Positions 1 to 11,178 of a DNA stretch of 41,908 nt are shown piece by piece. The DNA is from Chara braunii. Its lineage: Eukaryota > Streptophyta > Charophyceae > Charales > Characeae. The stretch spans positions 1,220,446 through 1,262,353 of the forward strand of contig BFEA01000245.1 in assembly GCA_003427395.1 (NCBI GenBank). Reading direction: 5' to 3'. The stretch's first letter is position 1; every line of letters starts with the position of its first letter. The position numbers were made by a program, and so were the translations under genes. The notes below the pieces were generated by a model that did not search any database, was not told the origin of the DNA, and saw only the letters and a list, made by a program, of their open reading frames with translations.

Positions 1-1874
1 GGCCAGAGACAGCGGATGGACGACGCAGAGAGGGACGACATTCAGGACGCCCTCGATGAGGAGGAGGGCCGCGAGGGTGGGGCCAGGGAGGGGGCGGTTG
101 CAGACGAGGCAGACGAGGCAGTCGGAGAGCCTAACCTGCCAGGGGAGGAGGTGGTGATGACGTCGAGAGGCGTCGGTGGAGTGGGTCCTGCTACTAGGGT
201 GCCGCGAGGTGAGGTGGACCGCGCGAGGAGGGAGAAGAGGACAGTGGGGCAGGCTGGCATCGAGGTGCCGGACACGGGCAGGGAGAAGAGGGCTCGACAG
301 ACCACGATTGTCGAGATGTACGCCAGGGAGAAGTTGGCCGAGTTCCATGACGCGTGGCTTCAGTGGATCTACGTCAAGAAGTTTCCATTCAACGCCTTCC
401 GTGGTCCGGAGTTCCAGAGGGTGCGGCAGACAGCAGAGAGAGTGCCTCGCTCTATCCAGTTCCGGTTTCCCTCCTTCAGAGTTATAGCGGGGGCCGGTAT
501 CCCTTCGCAGAGGGCGAAGGTGGCGACGATGGTGAGCGAGGTGCGCGCCACTTTCCGGCACAGCGGTGCCACTATCCTTTCCGACGGGAGGAAGTCACAC
601 AGCGGCAAGCCGCTCGTGAACTTCCTGGCAGGGGGCGCCAATGGCGCCCTGCTGTACGCCACCGTCGCACGTGATGGGTCGGTCTGAGACACAGCGGACA
701 TCGTGTACCGTAGGCGGTGGACCATCATCTTGTCCTTTTCTGCAAAGGATGTGATCGACTTATGCACAGACTCCGCCAGTAACTATACGGCGGAAGCGCG
801 TAGGTTCGCCACAGACCCCGAGCCTGACATCAGGAGGATCACTTGGCTCCCTTGCTCCACCCATGTCTGCAACTTGATTTTGTCAGATATCGGGATGCGA
901 GTGGTGTGGGTCAAGGAGACCATCATCCGCGCTCGAGCGCTTGTGCGATTTATTAAATCGCACGGCGCTGCTCACGCCCTCTTTAGGAAGGTGAGCCCTC
1001 GCGTTCAGCCCGTCGAGCCCGTTGAGACACGGTTTGCATCGGTTTTCCTGATGCTGACATGTCTCAAAGGCCAACGAGACGCGTTGGAGAGCATGTTGCA
1101 CGGGGATGCTTGGGCACGCATCCCATGGGATCCCGCCCACGTATCTTAGGCGCAGTGGGTGCAACAGCAGATCCGGGACGGGGAGTTTTGGCGGCGTGTC
1201 TATTACGCCATCCTAGTCATCTCGCCAGTCCACCAGCTGTTGCGCAGGATGGATAGAGGTGGGATGATGATGCCCGTCGTTTACGAGTGGAGTCAGCATC
1301 TGCTGCAGTTGATGAGGAGGGTCGATGTGCCAGAGGACATGATCGATCCGTGCGTGCGTGAGGTTGCCATCCGCAACCTCCACATGCTAGAGCCCGCACA
1401 TGCCGCGGCCCACCTCCTCGCCGACGGTCCCTCACGTATCACCATTCGCTGCAGACGACCACCGAGGACCGCCTTGTGGTCGAGGAGTGCGACAGATTTC
1501 TCCTGGCGCAGACCGGCGGCGATCCGATCGGGTTATTGTACAGGACCGTGAGGGACCAGATGAGGGCGTTCCACTCGAGGCGAGGGGATTGGGGAGATCG
1601 TGAACTCTCCGATGCCGAGGCGGCAGATTGCAGGGGGGACAGCGAGACCGAGCGGTGTGCAGCGTGGTGGTTCGAGTCTGGACGTGCCCACCCGGAGTTG
1701 CGCACCATCGCCATCAGTGTCATGCACTTGTGGACGTCTGCCTCTCCAGCGGAGAGGAACTGGGCAGAGCACGAGTGCGTCAGCACGGCGAGGCGCTGCA
1801 AGCTTGGGTTCGCCAAGCTTGCACAGCTGGTTGAGATTGCCACCAATCTCAAACTGGAGCCGTGCGCACGGTAG
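1..1874 (+). pseudogene. hAT-family transposase relic (DUF659 + hAT dimerisation domain)
   Basis: This is a cut-and-paste DNA transposase of the hAT superfamily, open at the window's left edge, so its N-terminus (usually a BED zinc finger) is not visible. Reading frame 1 gives a DUF659-type core at about 300-930: ATILSDGRKS, then LVNFLAGG, then DLCTDSASNY and LPCSTHVCNLIL, which match the usual SDGW, TDNAxNY and CxxHxxNLIL blocks. The C-terminal dimerisation domain lies at about 1650-1860 in frame 3, with WWFESGRAHPELR and SASPAERNWAEHE. The gene is broken by an in-frame TGA at 685-687, a TAG at 1147-1149 and a frameshift near 1415-1422, where frame 3 takes over with RRSLTYHHSLQ. The family call is firm. 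Loss of function is inferred from the three lesions. The canonical W after SDG is R here. Confidence 0.85.
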
Positions 1875-4204
1875 GGTGGTGGCTACGTGTTGCCATGGGT
1901 TATGGGGAGCGGTCGGGGGGGGCGGCGGTAGAGGAGGAGGAGGAGGAGGGAGATGTGGAGCCCGAGGTATGGGGAGCGCGACTTGATGGCAGTGTTCACG
2001 AGCAAGAGATCCAGCGGCAGATTGTTGCTTTCCGTGACAGCCGACCGTCCAGAGCCCGTTCGGTTCGGGACGTGTTCGGCAACAGAGCGACGGAGCTGCG
2101 ACCGTGGCCGAAGGGTAGGGATGATATGGACGCTGGTGTGGCAAACGACGACATCGCCGACGACTGGACTTACGATGATGACACGCCGCTGAGTCACGAC
2201 CCGACGGCTGAGCGAGTGTACTTTACTTACGGTGGGGGTCGTGATGACACAGATTCATTCACATCAGTTATCACTGGTGTTGTGCCGTCGACCGCGCCGG
2301 CGAGTGGTAGCAGCAGAGCCGGCGGTGGTCATGGAGGACGTTCGCATGCGGAGGTTCGCGTGCACGACTCGGAGGAGCAGCAGCCACAGGGAGGTCTTCG
2401 GCACACAGGCAGGTGTTGGGAGGTTAGGAGCGACAGTGAGGCGGAGGGGGAGGCCGAGGATGAGGACGTGCACCTTCGCGATCGTCGCTTCTCTCCCTCC
2501 CATCATCCGATCTCTGCACAGCCCGAGGGGGAGCCACTTAGGCGTTCGGAGAGGTTGGCGTCGGCAGCAGGCAGAGACCGGACACATGACGGCAAGGATC
2601 GTGGGGGGGAGAGGACTCCTTTCGACGCCGGTATCCGCCCCCGCTAGCCGTCGGTGCTCCGCACACAGGACTTCGAGGACATAGGGCTTGGCTGGAGCTT
2701 GGCAGATTTGAGTGTCGAGGGACGTCGACGTGCCTCACCACAGGATGTGCGCACAGACGCGGAAGTTGAGCGGGGCCCTGTTGAGACTGAGGAGGAGAGG
2801 CATGCCCGTTTGGACCGAGAGGAGGAGGAGCGGCTGAGGAGTTTGCCACGGTGGGAGGGTCGGTTCGCGTATCTCGACGAGCAGCGTCGGCAGAGGGACT
2901 TGGAGACAGGAGGGGAGGGGAGCCGTGACGTCGACGACTCGGGTGTCCCTGAGGAGGCGATTCAGGGCGAGTTTGATTATGAGGGGCAGGATGTTGTCAT
3001 GGGCGGTGGGTCCCCTAGTGGGGGCCGTGGCGACAGCGAGACCGCGGGTGATGAGGGACAGGGTGCCGTAGCGAGCGACAGAGGAGAGGGTGGACCCGGT
3101 GGAGATGGGGATACCGCAGGTGCCGGTGGAGACGATGGACCAGACGGCGACGATGACGACGACCACGGTTCGGAGGATGATCCAGATAGGCTTGCCTTGG
3201 TGTTGAGGGACCCCACAGTGCCTCCCATGCGCCCTGATGGCACAGCGCACACTTTCTTCGACGTCGACACTTTGGCGCATGCGTTGACGGATGACCCTTT
3301 CGCACACATGGGCCGCAAGAGTGGCAAGCAGCGGGCCCCTGGGAGGGTATATTCACCGCTGCCGTTCACAGTGCAGAGCCCTCAATGGTCGGGTTCGTCG
3401 CTCAGGGGCGTTAGAGGGAGGGAGTCCGGTGCGGGTGAGGTGGGGTCCGGCAGACGCAGCGACGGCGACAGAGATAGTGCAGGATCGATGCCTCCACCGC
3501 CCGCACGGACTCCGGAGGGCAGGGTCGACACCGAGGACCGGACGGTAGCACCTGGAGTTGCGCACAGTGGCGGTTCCCCGCCGCCAGTCCGAGGAGGTGT
3601 GGGTGGCGGATGGTCAGCTGTTCGTCGGGTCACGGACCGGTTGCGGGTGGATTACGACACCGGGAGGGGCGTCTTCACAGGACGTGCGCCTGCTCAGACG
3701 CAGACTGCGGAGGGCGGGTCCGGACGTCCGAGCCGGCAGATGGCAGGTCGCATGCTTGGTTTGTCACGAGCGGAGACGAGGAGGACATTGGTCCTTGAGG
3801 CCCCAGGGACATCCACGGACAGGCTGCGGGGAGAGCAGTTCACATCGGGCGAGGAGGGGTTGTTGATGCGTCCCGGGACGAGACGACAGCATGGCCTCTC
3901 AGAGGTTGAGGCTCGACTCGCTGTAGGGGTCGCCGCTGGGCAGGCAGTGTTGGACGCGATTCAAAGGGAGAGAGAGGGGGGGATTGCTGCACAGGCGGAG
4001 GAGGACGAGGACACAGACACTTAGTCCGAGCCGATCGAGACTGAGGCCCGCACAGGTGGCCGCGGCGGCCGCTGCAGCACATGTGGCATACGTCAGTGGG
4101 GCACGGGGCACAAGTGCCAGAGGGAGAGGAGGGCGCCGGGGAGGATCGCATGGACGCGTGCGCTCTGGTGGGAGAGGCCACGCGCGCTCTGGTGGGAGAT
4201 GACG
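1875..4204 (+). pseudogene. Acidic, disordered C-terminal tail of the hAT protein
   Basis: Directly after the hAT dimerisation domain, frame 2 stays open from about 1862 to 4024 with a single TAG at 2645-2647, giving about 720 residues. The protein is low in complexity: a run of Glu near the start, DDDDDHGSEDD near 3140-3180, many Gly, Arg and Ser, and no recognisable fold. More ordered islands include VHEQEIQRQIVAFRDSRPSR and GRVYSPLPFTVQSPQW. The frame changes from that of the transposase near a G8 tract at 1915-1922 or at the TAG at 1872-1874. Reading past that TAG in frame 3 gives GGGYVLPWVMG, so either point could be the original join. A short alternative frame at 4040-4202 encodes Ala7 followed by an Arg/Gly-rich end. 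I infer that this was one protein with the transposase. A separate downstream gene is possible. Confidence 0.55.
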
Positions 4205-4215
4205 ACGTCCGTGGT

Positions 4216-4505
4216 GTTTTTTTTTTTTATTAGTTTTTTTTTTTTTTCCTCTTGGCTGTACAGCCTGGACGCTCTATCGGCAGGGTTGTAGCATATTTAT
4301 GTCGATGTTGTTCCATGGAGACGACGATAGTATGTGGACATTGGTTTTTTTTTTTTTTTTTTTTTGCTACTCGGTTGTAAAGTAGAGACGACGCCCGTCG
4401 ACAGGTCGAGTTTTTTTTTTGGTACTCTGTTGTGTAGCAGAAACGATGGGTCCAATTTTTTTTTGCTACTTGGTTGTAGAGTAGAGACTACGGGTTCAGT
4501 TTTTG
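4216..4505. repeat. T-tract units: poly-T followed by a GCTACT-GGTTGT box
   Basis: Long T runs at about 4216-4226, 4234-4246, 4345-4364, 4411-4420, 4457-4464 and 4500-4504 alternate with diverged copies of a box of the form gctactcggttgtaaagtag followed by agacgac. Three copies of the box are clear, at about 4365, 4421 and 4465, spaced about 45-60 bp apart. There is no coding content. It follows the hAT relic directly, so it may be the element's 3' untranslated or subterminal region. Poly-T slippage may have added to the runs. Confidence 0.6.
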
Positions 4506-4965
4506 GCTTTAGCCACATACGCATTTCCATTAAAATGCTTTGTCATATATTTGCTCTTGTTCTTGTTCCTCCGCCAACATTGGTCTTGCATCTGAGCCGC
4601 TGTTGTTTGGTGATTGTTTTCTGCTCTGTTGTCGTGAATGTTGGAAATTATGTGCTTCTCCGATGCCACGCATCTGCATGTCATGGATGCCTTCATTATG
4701 AATGTGCTGTTAATTTCAGATGCGACATAGGGATGATGTGCTAATGAATGTGTTCTTACATAAATGATGTGCTAATGAATGTCCATCAGTCTCATGAGTG
4801 AACACACACTATGACACACTTGCCTGTTATCATTGTTTAAAACTTGTGGTTCGCCGTACTTTGATTGATTTGCAATGTGTTTTCACATTGGTATGCCAAA
4901 TAGGGTCTAACTTATGATTGTCATGAATGTGTTGTTTTAAAATAAGCGACGAACTGTCATCGCCC
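4506..4965. other. AT-rich stretch without a gene; small direct duplication
   Basis: I see no gene here. The string atgatgtgctaatgaatgt occurs twice, at about 4734 and 4765, as a short direct duplication. The base composition is clearly lower in GC than in the hAT relic on its left. Confidence 0.4.
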
Positions 4966-5444
4966 TCATTAATGAAACCGACGTCTACCTTTTCGTGCGT
5001 GAGGCCCTGATCCGCCTGAGGTCTGCCATCTGCAACCCCGTCTAGCTTCGACCCGGACTCGCCGCATGGCCCGCCCCAACCAGGCCCTCATCCAACCCAC
5101 GTTGGGCCGCCCCCGCAGGGGTCAAATTTTTTTATTTATTTTTTTCTACTGTTCCAGACCCTCCTCCCTGCGACCCCGCATCGACGAACCTGCACACGGG
5201 GGCCGCTGGATTTTTTGCGGGCCACCCTTCCAAGGTCTTGTGCAGGACCCCCCCGTTTTTTTTTTTTTTAAGCCCTGTCACTTTGAGGGGGTGCCCCCCC
5301 CCCCCCCCACCCCAAACCCGCACCCCGCTCCCAAAACCGCCCCCCAGGTCGGCCAACACCACGGCCGAAAAAACTAGGTCGGGCCGGCCGCGGCCGAGGG
5401 GGTCCCGGCCTAGGCCGCCGGCCGCGGCCAGCGTGCAACATAGC
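4966..5444. other. GC/C-rich block with a paired GGCCGCGGCC palindrome
   Basis: This block is rich in C and G, with a C-run near 5295-5310 and T-runs at 5128-5145 and 5257-5270. Near its right end the self-complementary decamer ggccgcggcc appears twice, at about 5385-5394 and 5419-5428. Composition drops sharply to AT-rich sequence just after gtgcaaca at about 5440, which I take as the likely outer boundary of retroelement 1. Open frames here are compositional and no protein is recognisable. Confidence 0.45.
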
Positions 5445-6004
5445 TCTCAGTCAAGTAAAGTTGAACTTCTTTATGCCTGTCTTCGTTTGAATCTCTTGGA
5501 TGAACAACTTAGTCAGAGACACGAAGTCCTTTTGCCGATAACTTTCAATCAGACAGAACTGAACTTCTTTATGCCCATCATGCTTTCTCTTTGTCATAAG
5601 AATAATACTGCTTATATCATTTCATGTGACACAACCATGAGTTTCTCAGATCTTGACACTGTGTCAATGCTCCCAGAACTGTACTCACAGTTACTCCCCA
5701 CTCTCAGGATTTGACACTCATGGAACGACTGCAGCGCTGCATCAAAGATATAGTCTCATTAACTTAGTTGCTTGCCGAAATAGATAATGAAATGACTTGC
5801 TGAAAACTGGAATATTGAAACTGAGATGCTGAAACTGAAGTACTGAAACTTAAATACTGAAACTAAAATGTTGAATTGACTATGCAAGAATGATCATTGT
5901 CTGTTGATAACTGAGCCTCACTGTCTCAGTTTCTTACAATACTCTTTCTCAGTCCTCTATGACCGTTCTCTTACTTGGATGGTTGACTTCTCTTTCCTCT
6001 CTTT
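5445..6004 (-). other. 3' flank of retroelement 1, candidate LTR region
   Basis: This stretch lies between the end of the pol frame and the composition boundary near 5440, which is where a minus-strand LTR retrotransposon would have its 3' LTR. Between about 5780 and 5880 there are short imperfect tandem units of the form tgctgaaactgaa, close in style to those at 15480-15662 on the other side of the element. I could not find a matching second LTR copy by eye, so the LTR call is positional. Confidence 0.3.
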
Positions 6005-7240
6005 GGAGTCACTGTAGGGATCAAGTCAGAGTCTCTGAAGATAAACTTACGAAGTCTTGACCCTGATACCATGTCATGAACCCTGGATCCATCCATTTAT
6101 GATATCTCATAAACTTTGCCCTCTGCTTCTCCTGTAATTCTGTAAGGACCAAGCCATTTGGGCTCCAACCTTTTAGTCCATTGTGTCTCAAGAGAACTGT
6201 CAAACAGAAGGACAACATTTCCAATCTTCAATTTCTCTTTTCTTATATATCTTTTCTTGTTCCATCTTTCTTGATCCGATAGTCTGCTGGATGTTATTCT
6301 CTGTGCTGCATCCATCACTGTCTGATCAACTTCAGATATCTGCCTCATTCTGCTCTGAAGGAGTTCTGAAATAGAATAATCTCTGTCACTTTCTTGACTT
6401 GACCATGTCTTGACAATACTGTCAATTGGTAGCGTAGCATAACGGTCATACCACAGTGTAAATAGTGCATAACCAGTAGTTTTCTTGACTGTGATATTAT
6501 CAGCATATACAGCAACTCTTAACACCTTTGACCAGTTGCCGAGTTTCCCTTCACACCACTTGGCCAATGAATCTTTCAGAGTTTTGTGCCCTCTCTCAAT
6601 AGGTGCATTCGCTTGAGGATGATAAGTAGTCACATACCGAATTCTGCCACCTAATCTGAGTGTGGTTCTTCTAACGATTTCATTTATGAACTCTGATCCT
6701 CTCTCTGAGACAAATACTCTGATAAAAGGATACATGAGATAGACTTCTTCTATCCAGTCTGCCACGTGCTCGACCGTCTTCCTTTTCAGAGTTTTTGCCT
6801 CAACATATCCAGAGAAATTATCTCTCATGTTTAATATGTATCTCATCTCACCTTTGCCCGGAGGCATAGTGATGAGATACAGATGGACTCTACTACCTGG
6901 CTCTACCAGGATTGTAAGGAATAGGGGCTCAATCATCCTTGTGATAGACCTCTTCTTACATAAAACACACGATTTACAGTATCGAAAAATCATGTCTCCC
7001 ATGCCAGGCCAGAAGTAGAGTTTGACAGTCTTGGAATAGGTTGCCTCCGCACCCCTGTGGCCACCAGCGACCCCCTCATGCAGGGCAGCAATTATATCTA
7101 ACTGCCTCTCTTTACCACAGACCACTCTTAGTTGAGGTAAGCCTCCATTACCATCCACAAAGAGATGTCCTCTCTTTAATCTGAATTTCTTCCTTGAATC
7201 CTTACAATAATATAATTTTAGTTGTTCCCTTTCCATCTTC
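6005..7240 (-). pseudogene. Integrase of retroelement 1, catalytic acidic residues lost
   Basis: This is the C-terminal part of pol. The frame 7236-6097 gives 379 residues. An HHCC zinc-binding domain spans ALHEGVAGGH (H53, H60) to CKSCVLC (C90, C93). The catalytic core follows. By alignment with the sister copy near 28 kb, the DD35E triad falls at residues 120, 178 and 214. Here they read Y, E and E (in VHLYLI, VSERGSEF and PIERGH), so the first two Asp are gone and the core is expected to be inactive. The C-terminal segment has WNKKRYIRKEKLKIGNVVLL and ETQWTKRLEPKWLGPYRI, typical of the gypsy integrase tail. Past a stop the protein can be followed to about 6005 through VSGSRLRKFIFRDSDLIP. 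It is recognisable but dead. Confidence 0.85.
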
Positions 7241-8112
7241 TTGCCAATCTCTTGATAACTTTCATCATATTTTTCAAAGAATAAAAATATTTATTCTTCC
7301 TTCTTTTCACTCTCTTCTTCTTCTTTCGAGCCTGAACTTTTCCCAATCTCATGAGCAACCACTGTTGCAGCATTGACTTTAGCATACCAATCATTTAGTT
7401 CATCTCCCTCTTCTTTCTCAAGAATCGATTCATAAATGTACGTACTAGGAATTTCTCCCCAGCTGTCTCTTTCTTCTGGTCATGGACTCCACTTGTAGGA
7501 GCATGACACTTCATAGTCCTCATCATCTTTCTCATTAAGAAATTTATCAACATAGGCAAATTCTTTAATCGTTTCATTCATATCTTCTCCCTTTTCTTCT
7601 CGCCACTCAATCCGGCTTAAGTCATCCGCTCTGTTTTTCTGAGTGGGGATCTTTTTCAGTTTGAAATCATATGTCTAGATGAAAGCGATCCACCTGCTGA
7701 CTATTGGATGTACCTGTTGGTGCTTTTTAATGGAACCAATCACAGCAGATGCATCAGTCCTCATGATGAATCTCCTTCCTAAAACGTAGTGCCTAAAACA
7801 CTTGAGGCTATGAATGATTGACATTAGCTCTTTCCTGAATTGGATGTAGCCTCTTTCTGTAGAATTGAGGGTTCTACTCTCAGATCTCAGAGGTCTTTCT
7901 CTCCCATTTTTATCTTTCTGAATAAGCACTCCACCCAAAACAACTGGCCCTTCATCTGCCTCAATGATAAAAGGTCTTGTCTCCTCATCATCATAAACTG
8001 GTACTCCCAGCACTACACCACCATCTTTTAGTTTTTCTTGCAATGTTTCTGTTGCGGTTTGTCTTTTATCATTCCATGCTAAATTAACACATTGCCTTAC
8101 CATTTCCCTCAA
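7241..8112 (-). pseudogene. RNase H domain and acidic linker of pol, element 1
   Basis: The frame 8112-7675 encodes an RT-type RNase H. It reads RPFIIEADEGPVVLGGVLIQ, then TLNSTERGYIQFRKELMSII and GRRFIMRTDASAVIGSIKKH, the usual D-E-D pattern of retroelement RNase H. A stop (TAG) at about 7675-7677 interrupts it. Beyond that the chain continues with NRADDLSRIEW and an acidic, Lys/Glu-rich linker (about 7620-7250) leading to the integrase HHCC domain. Element 2 has the matching linker, so it is a family trait. Confidence 0.75.
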
Positions 8113-9255
8113 AGCTCTGCAAGGGCAGCAAAATGAGGAATAAAAATCCTCTAGAATCCACAGACTCCCAAGAAGCTCCTGACGTCGGTCACTCCTTTGA
8201 GAGGCAGAGGCCAGTTCAAAATCTTATCTATCTTCTTGGGATCTTGACTCCTAACCTTGAAGAAACATCTGAAGCCCTAGATTATCACTTCTGGTTAGAA
8301 GAGAAGGGACTTTGGTCCACTGGCAGTCAGATTATACTTCCGAATTCTCTCTAGGACCATCTTTACATCTTCGGCATGTTCCCAAACAAACTTCTTGACC
8401 CCCCCTGCGACCAAAGTCTCATCTCTTACCAAGGCTCCTTTTACAGGATTATCATCAATGTAGGGACTGATTATTTATGGAGAAATATCCTGCATGACTT
8501 TGATCATATCCCTTTGAACCACTGATACTCCGTTAGTCTCGCCCTGAAGTACCATTCACATGTGAACAAGCCCCCTTGGCGTGTGCATGGCGGTCATTGG
8601 TCGGCTAGTGGGATCAATAGAGAACTGATCATAGCAAGAATACAGGTCAACTAGAGAATAAATACATCGACCAACAAAAGATTCGGCGAGGAGGTCAGCA
8701 TTAGGAAGACTACCTGCATCACGTACCGTCACAGAATTGAGCTTCTGAAGATTTTGTATCCATCTTAGTCCGCCCCCTGGTTTCCAGAAACAAAACCAGT
8801 GGTTAGCATACGGTCCATCAACAAGTTCCGCAACATTAAATGCAATTTTTTTGTCAAGATACTTCACAACTTCTGCCTCTTCCTTCAAGGCATACTTAGT
8901 TGGTCTATCATTCCATGAAACATGATCAACTGTCCAAATCTTGGCCATCTTGATCATGTCCACGTCTAATCGCCCTCTCTCTTCATCATTAAAGGAGAAG
9001 GCACCAGAGAATTTCTGACACATCCTGAAGATATATTATTTCTCTTTAGGCAAGATAAACTGATCCGAGTCTATCTTCATTGTGTCAAACCTCTCTTTGG
9101 TGACCCTATTCTCCAGTTCTGCTGATTCCCTCAATGCTCTTATAATTTGTCTTTCCTTTTCCAATGCTTCATCATAATTTTTCTCTATTAAACCTGCCAC
9201 TGGGTTTTTCTTCACCCCCTTGGGCTTGTATTTTCTTTTTGACCCAATGGCTATT
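8113..9255 (-). pseudogene. Reverse transcriptase of element 1
   Basis: This RT domain copies element RNA into DNA. It starts with a leader (ALEKERQIIRALRESAEL, about 9160-9100) followed by CQKFSGAFSFNDEERGRLDV. The core has NHWFCFWKPGGGLRWIQNLQ, then VDLYSCYDQF with the first catalytic Asp, TAMHTPRGLVHM, and SPYIDDNPVKG at about 8440-8470 with the DD pair of the YxDD box. All of this is in one frame, with stops at about 9038, 8552 and 8481 and more in the thumb region at 8350-8270. The connection region GVTDVRSFLGVCGF lies near 8170. Frame changes join it to the protease (about 9250) and to RNase H (about 8115). The catalytic residues remain, but the frame is broken. Confidence 0.8.
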
Positions 9256-9258
9256 TTC

Positions 9259-10662
9259 CTAAAAAAGGGTGAGTCGATGCAATCTCAATTCCATCTTTCC
9301 TCCCTTAGCAGTCTCTACAGCTTTCTTGAAGGGTTCAATTTGTCCGTCATCATCCTCGAGTTTACCAGGGGCTTTTATCATTTTCGAAACCTGATTGATT
9401 CCCACTGAAATCTCTTCTTTTGCTTCTCGTTTTCCTTCCTCCCTTAGTCTCCTAACCCTTTCAGCAGATTCCTTCCTCCTGATCGAATTAGCAGATAGTT
9501 GATGCTTGAAGTCATTTTTCGTACCAACCATAAAGGTCTGCTCTTGAGCAGTCTCAGAATCGTGCAGACTGATCCAAGATGACCCCTCATGATTGAAAAA
9601 TTGGACTGCCTCCATCCTATGCAAGAATGGAGTTCCCAAGATACAGTCCTGATCCAGATCCGGCACTACAAAACCCAGTAACTCCACAGTCATCGTTCCA
9701 ACCCTGATAGGCAAATTATTAATAAATCCGGCCACGAACAACTTTCCTGCAATATTACTCAGTACATTTTGTTTAGATCTGTTAATAAATAAATTATATG
9801 CTTTCATAGTTCTTCGTGAAATAAGTATCATCTCTGTCCCAGAATCTACTAGGGCTAGAATCTTCACTTGATTAATATGAATTGTAAGGTGCCCACAACC
9901 CATGGTTGCAAATCTCATCTTGCAACCTGGTAGTGATCTATTCACTTGGTTGGTAAAGACTGACCCCAAATAATTAACTTCCGATTTTTTCTTCTCAATT
10001 AACCTCTTCAACTCTTCTCTCAGTTTGAAAGCTAGTGTCATTGCTTCCTTGAAAGACAGTGTCACTTTCGTTTCTTCCACCATCTTAGCAATTACATCGG
10101 AAATCAGAGTTCCATCATCTAAATCACTCTTGAGAATAAATTTTCTCTTTCTCCCATGTTCACTCTTTTCCTGTGAACGTTCCGGTTCAGGGTCATCAAG
10201 GATGTTAATAAGTGACTCCTCAGCCTTCTTTCTTTTCTTTTCTTCTATCATTTGAGGTGTCATACGGGTTTGATGGTTCCTCACTTCACCAACCCTGACA
10301 CTGGGTTCGATGATAAGTTCTGGGGGTAGATCACCACGGAATGACATCGTGTTAGCCAAGAGATGAGCCATTTCATTGGAAGAGGGCTCTACTAATCCAG
10401 AAGGATTCTGAAAAGTAGGGTTTCCTCCCAATGGAGACCCACTTATTGATGCCTCGCTAGGCTCACATTCTGTCAGTGTTAAGGACTGCAGAGGCAGCTC
10501 AATCGTGGTATAAATGTCACTTGCCCTTTGTACTAGCTCATTAGGCAAGTCTCCAATGAGGAAATGAACATTCACATTGGCCTTTCTCTTCTTCTTAATC
10601 TTCATCTTTTCATCATGTTTAAGAGCAAGAAGCCTTATACCTCCCGGATGTTTGGGGTCCAA
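9259..10662 (-). pseudogene. Aspartic protease region of element 1 (longest ORF of the element)
   Basis: This is an open frame of 467 codons. The retropepsin core lies in its middle to C-terminal half. It has ILALVDSGTEMILIS with the DSG catalytic motif (DTG in many others), and then CILGTPFLHRMEAVQFF with the ILG flap-adjacent motif. The N-terminal 200 residues are charged and likely disordered, a common gag-protease spacer. It shares a frame with the zinc-knuckle segment upstream, separated only by a stop at 10669-10671. A frame change near 9250 separates it from RT. It is the best preserved part of the element, and cleavage activity cannot be excluded from residues alone. Confidence 0.75.
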
Positions 10663-10668
10663 CTTATT

Positions 10669-11148
10669 CTATGAGCTATCACAGACATGACCCATTGCAT
10701 TTTTCTTTGTCACCCCACTCCTTACATCCTCCTCAAGAGGCTTGCAATAAGTGGTAGTAAGTCCCCCTTCGCCACAATAGTAGCAAGTAAAGCTCCTCTT
10801 AGGACGCTCATCGTATTTTCTTCTCTCTCTGTTTCCTCCATCACCATTCCTCCCATTTCTTTTGGTTATGGACGAATCTCCCTTTTTACCATAATTTTCG
10901 TTGTCATCATTGTTGTCATCATCTTCCTCACTTTCAACCTTTTTCTTTCCCCTGTCATCCACAACATACGTTGCAGGCCTTGCAGGCATAAAGTTAGCCA
11001 TCACCTTTTGAAGAATATTCTCATCAGTCAGACTGCTTCCTCTATTCATTCCATTCTCAGTCTCCCAGTCCTTGGTCAAAGTACTGATCTGATCAAGTGA
11101 CCATTTCTTATGGGAGACAGTTGGTAGAGTTCTTATGATTGCAACCAT
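10669..11148 (-). pseudogene. Gag nucleocapsid segment with degenerate zinc knuckle
   Basis: This segment has a basic and acidic spacer with an Asp/Asn run (EEDDDNNDDNENYGKKG), then an Arg-rich patch, then CYYCGEGGLTTTYC. The last is the CCHC zinc knuckle (C-x2-C-x4-H-x4-C) with the His replaced by Leu, so zinc binding should be impaired. In retroelements this part packages the RNA. It is in frame with the gag C-terminal piece upstream (stop at 11179-11181) and with the protease downstream (stop at 10669-10671). Confidence 0.7.
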
Positions 11149-11178
11149 TTCATCCCACCTGAGAGGATAGTGCTGAGC

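Noticed and set aside
4234-4246. Poly-T runs as terminators of RNA polymerase III genes
   Set aside because: No A or B box or tRNA-like fold precedes them. They belong to a T-tract repeat.
6062-6076. Minus-strand TGGTATCAGGGTC, similar to a plant retrotransposon primer-binding site
   Set aside because: It lies inside the conserved pol C-terminus (VSGSRLRKF), where element 2 has the same protein but different bases, and at the wrong end of the element.
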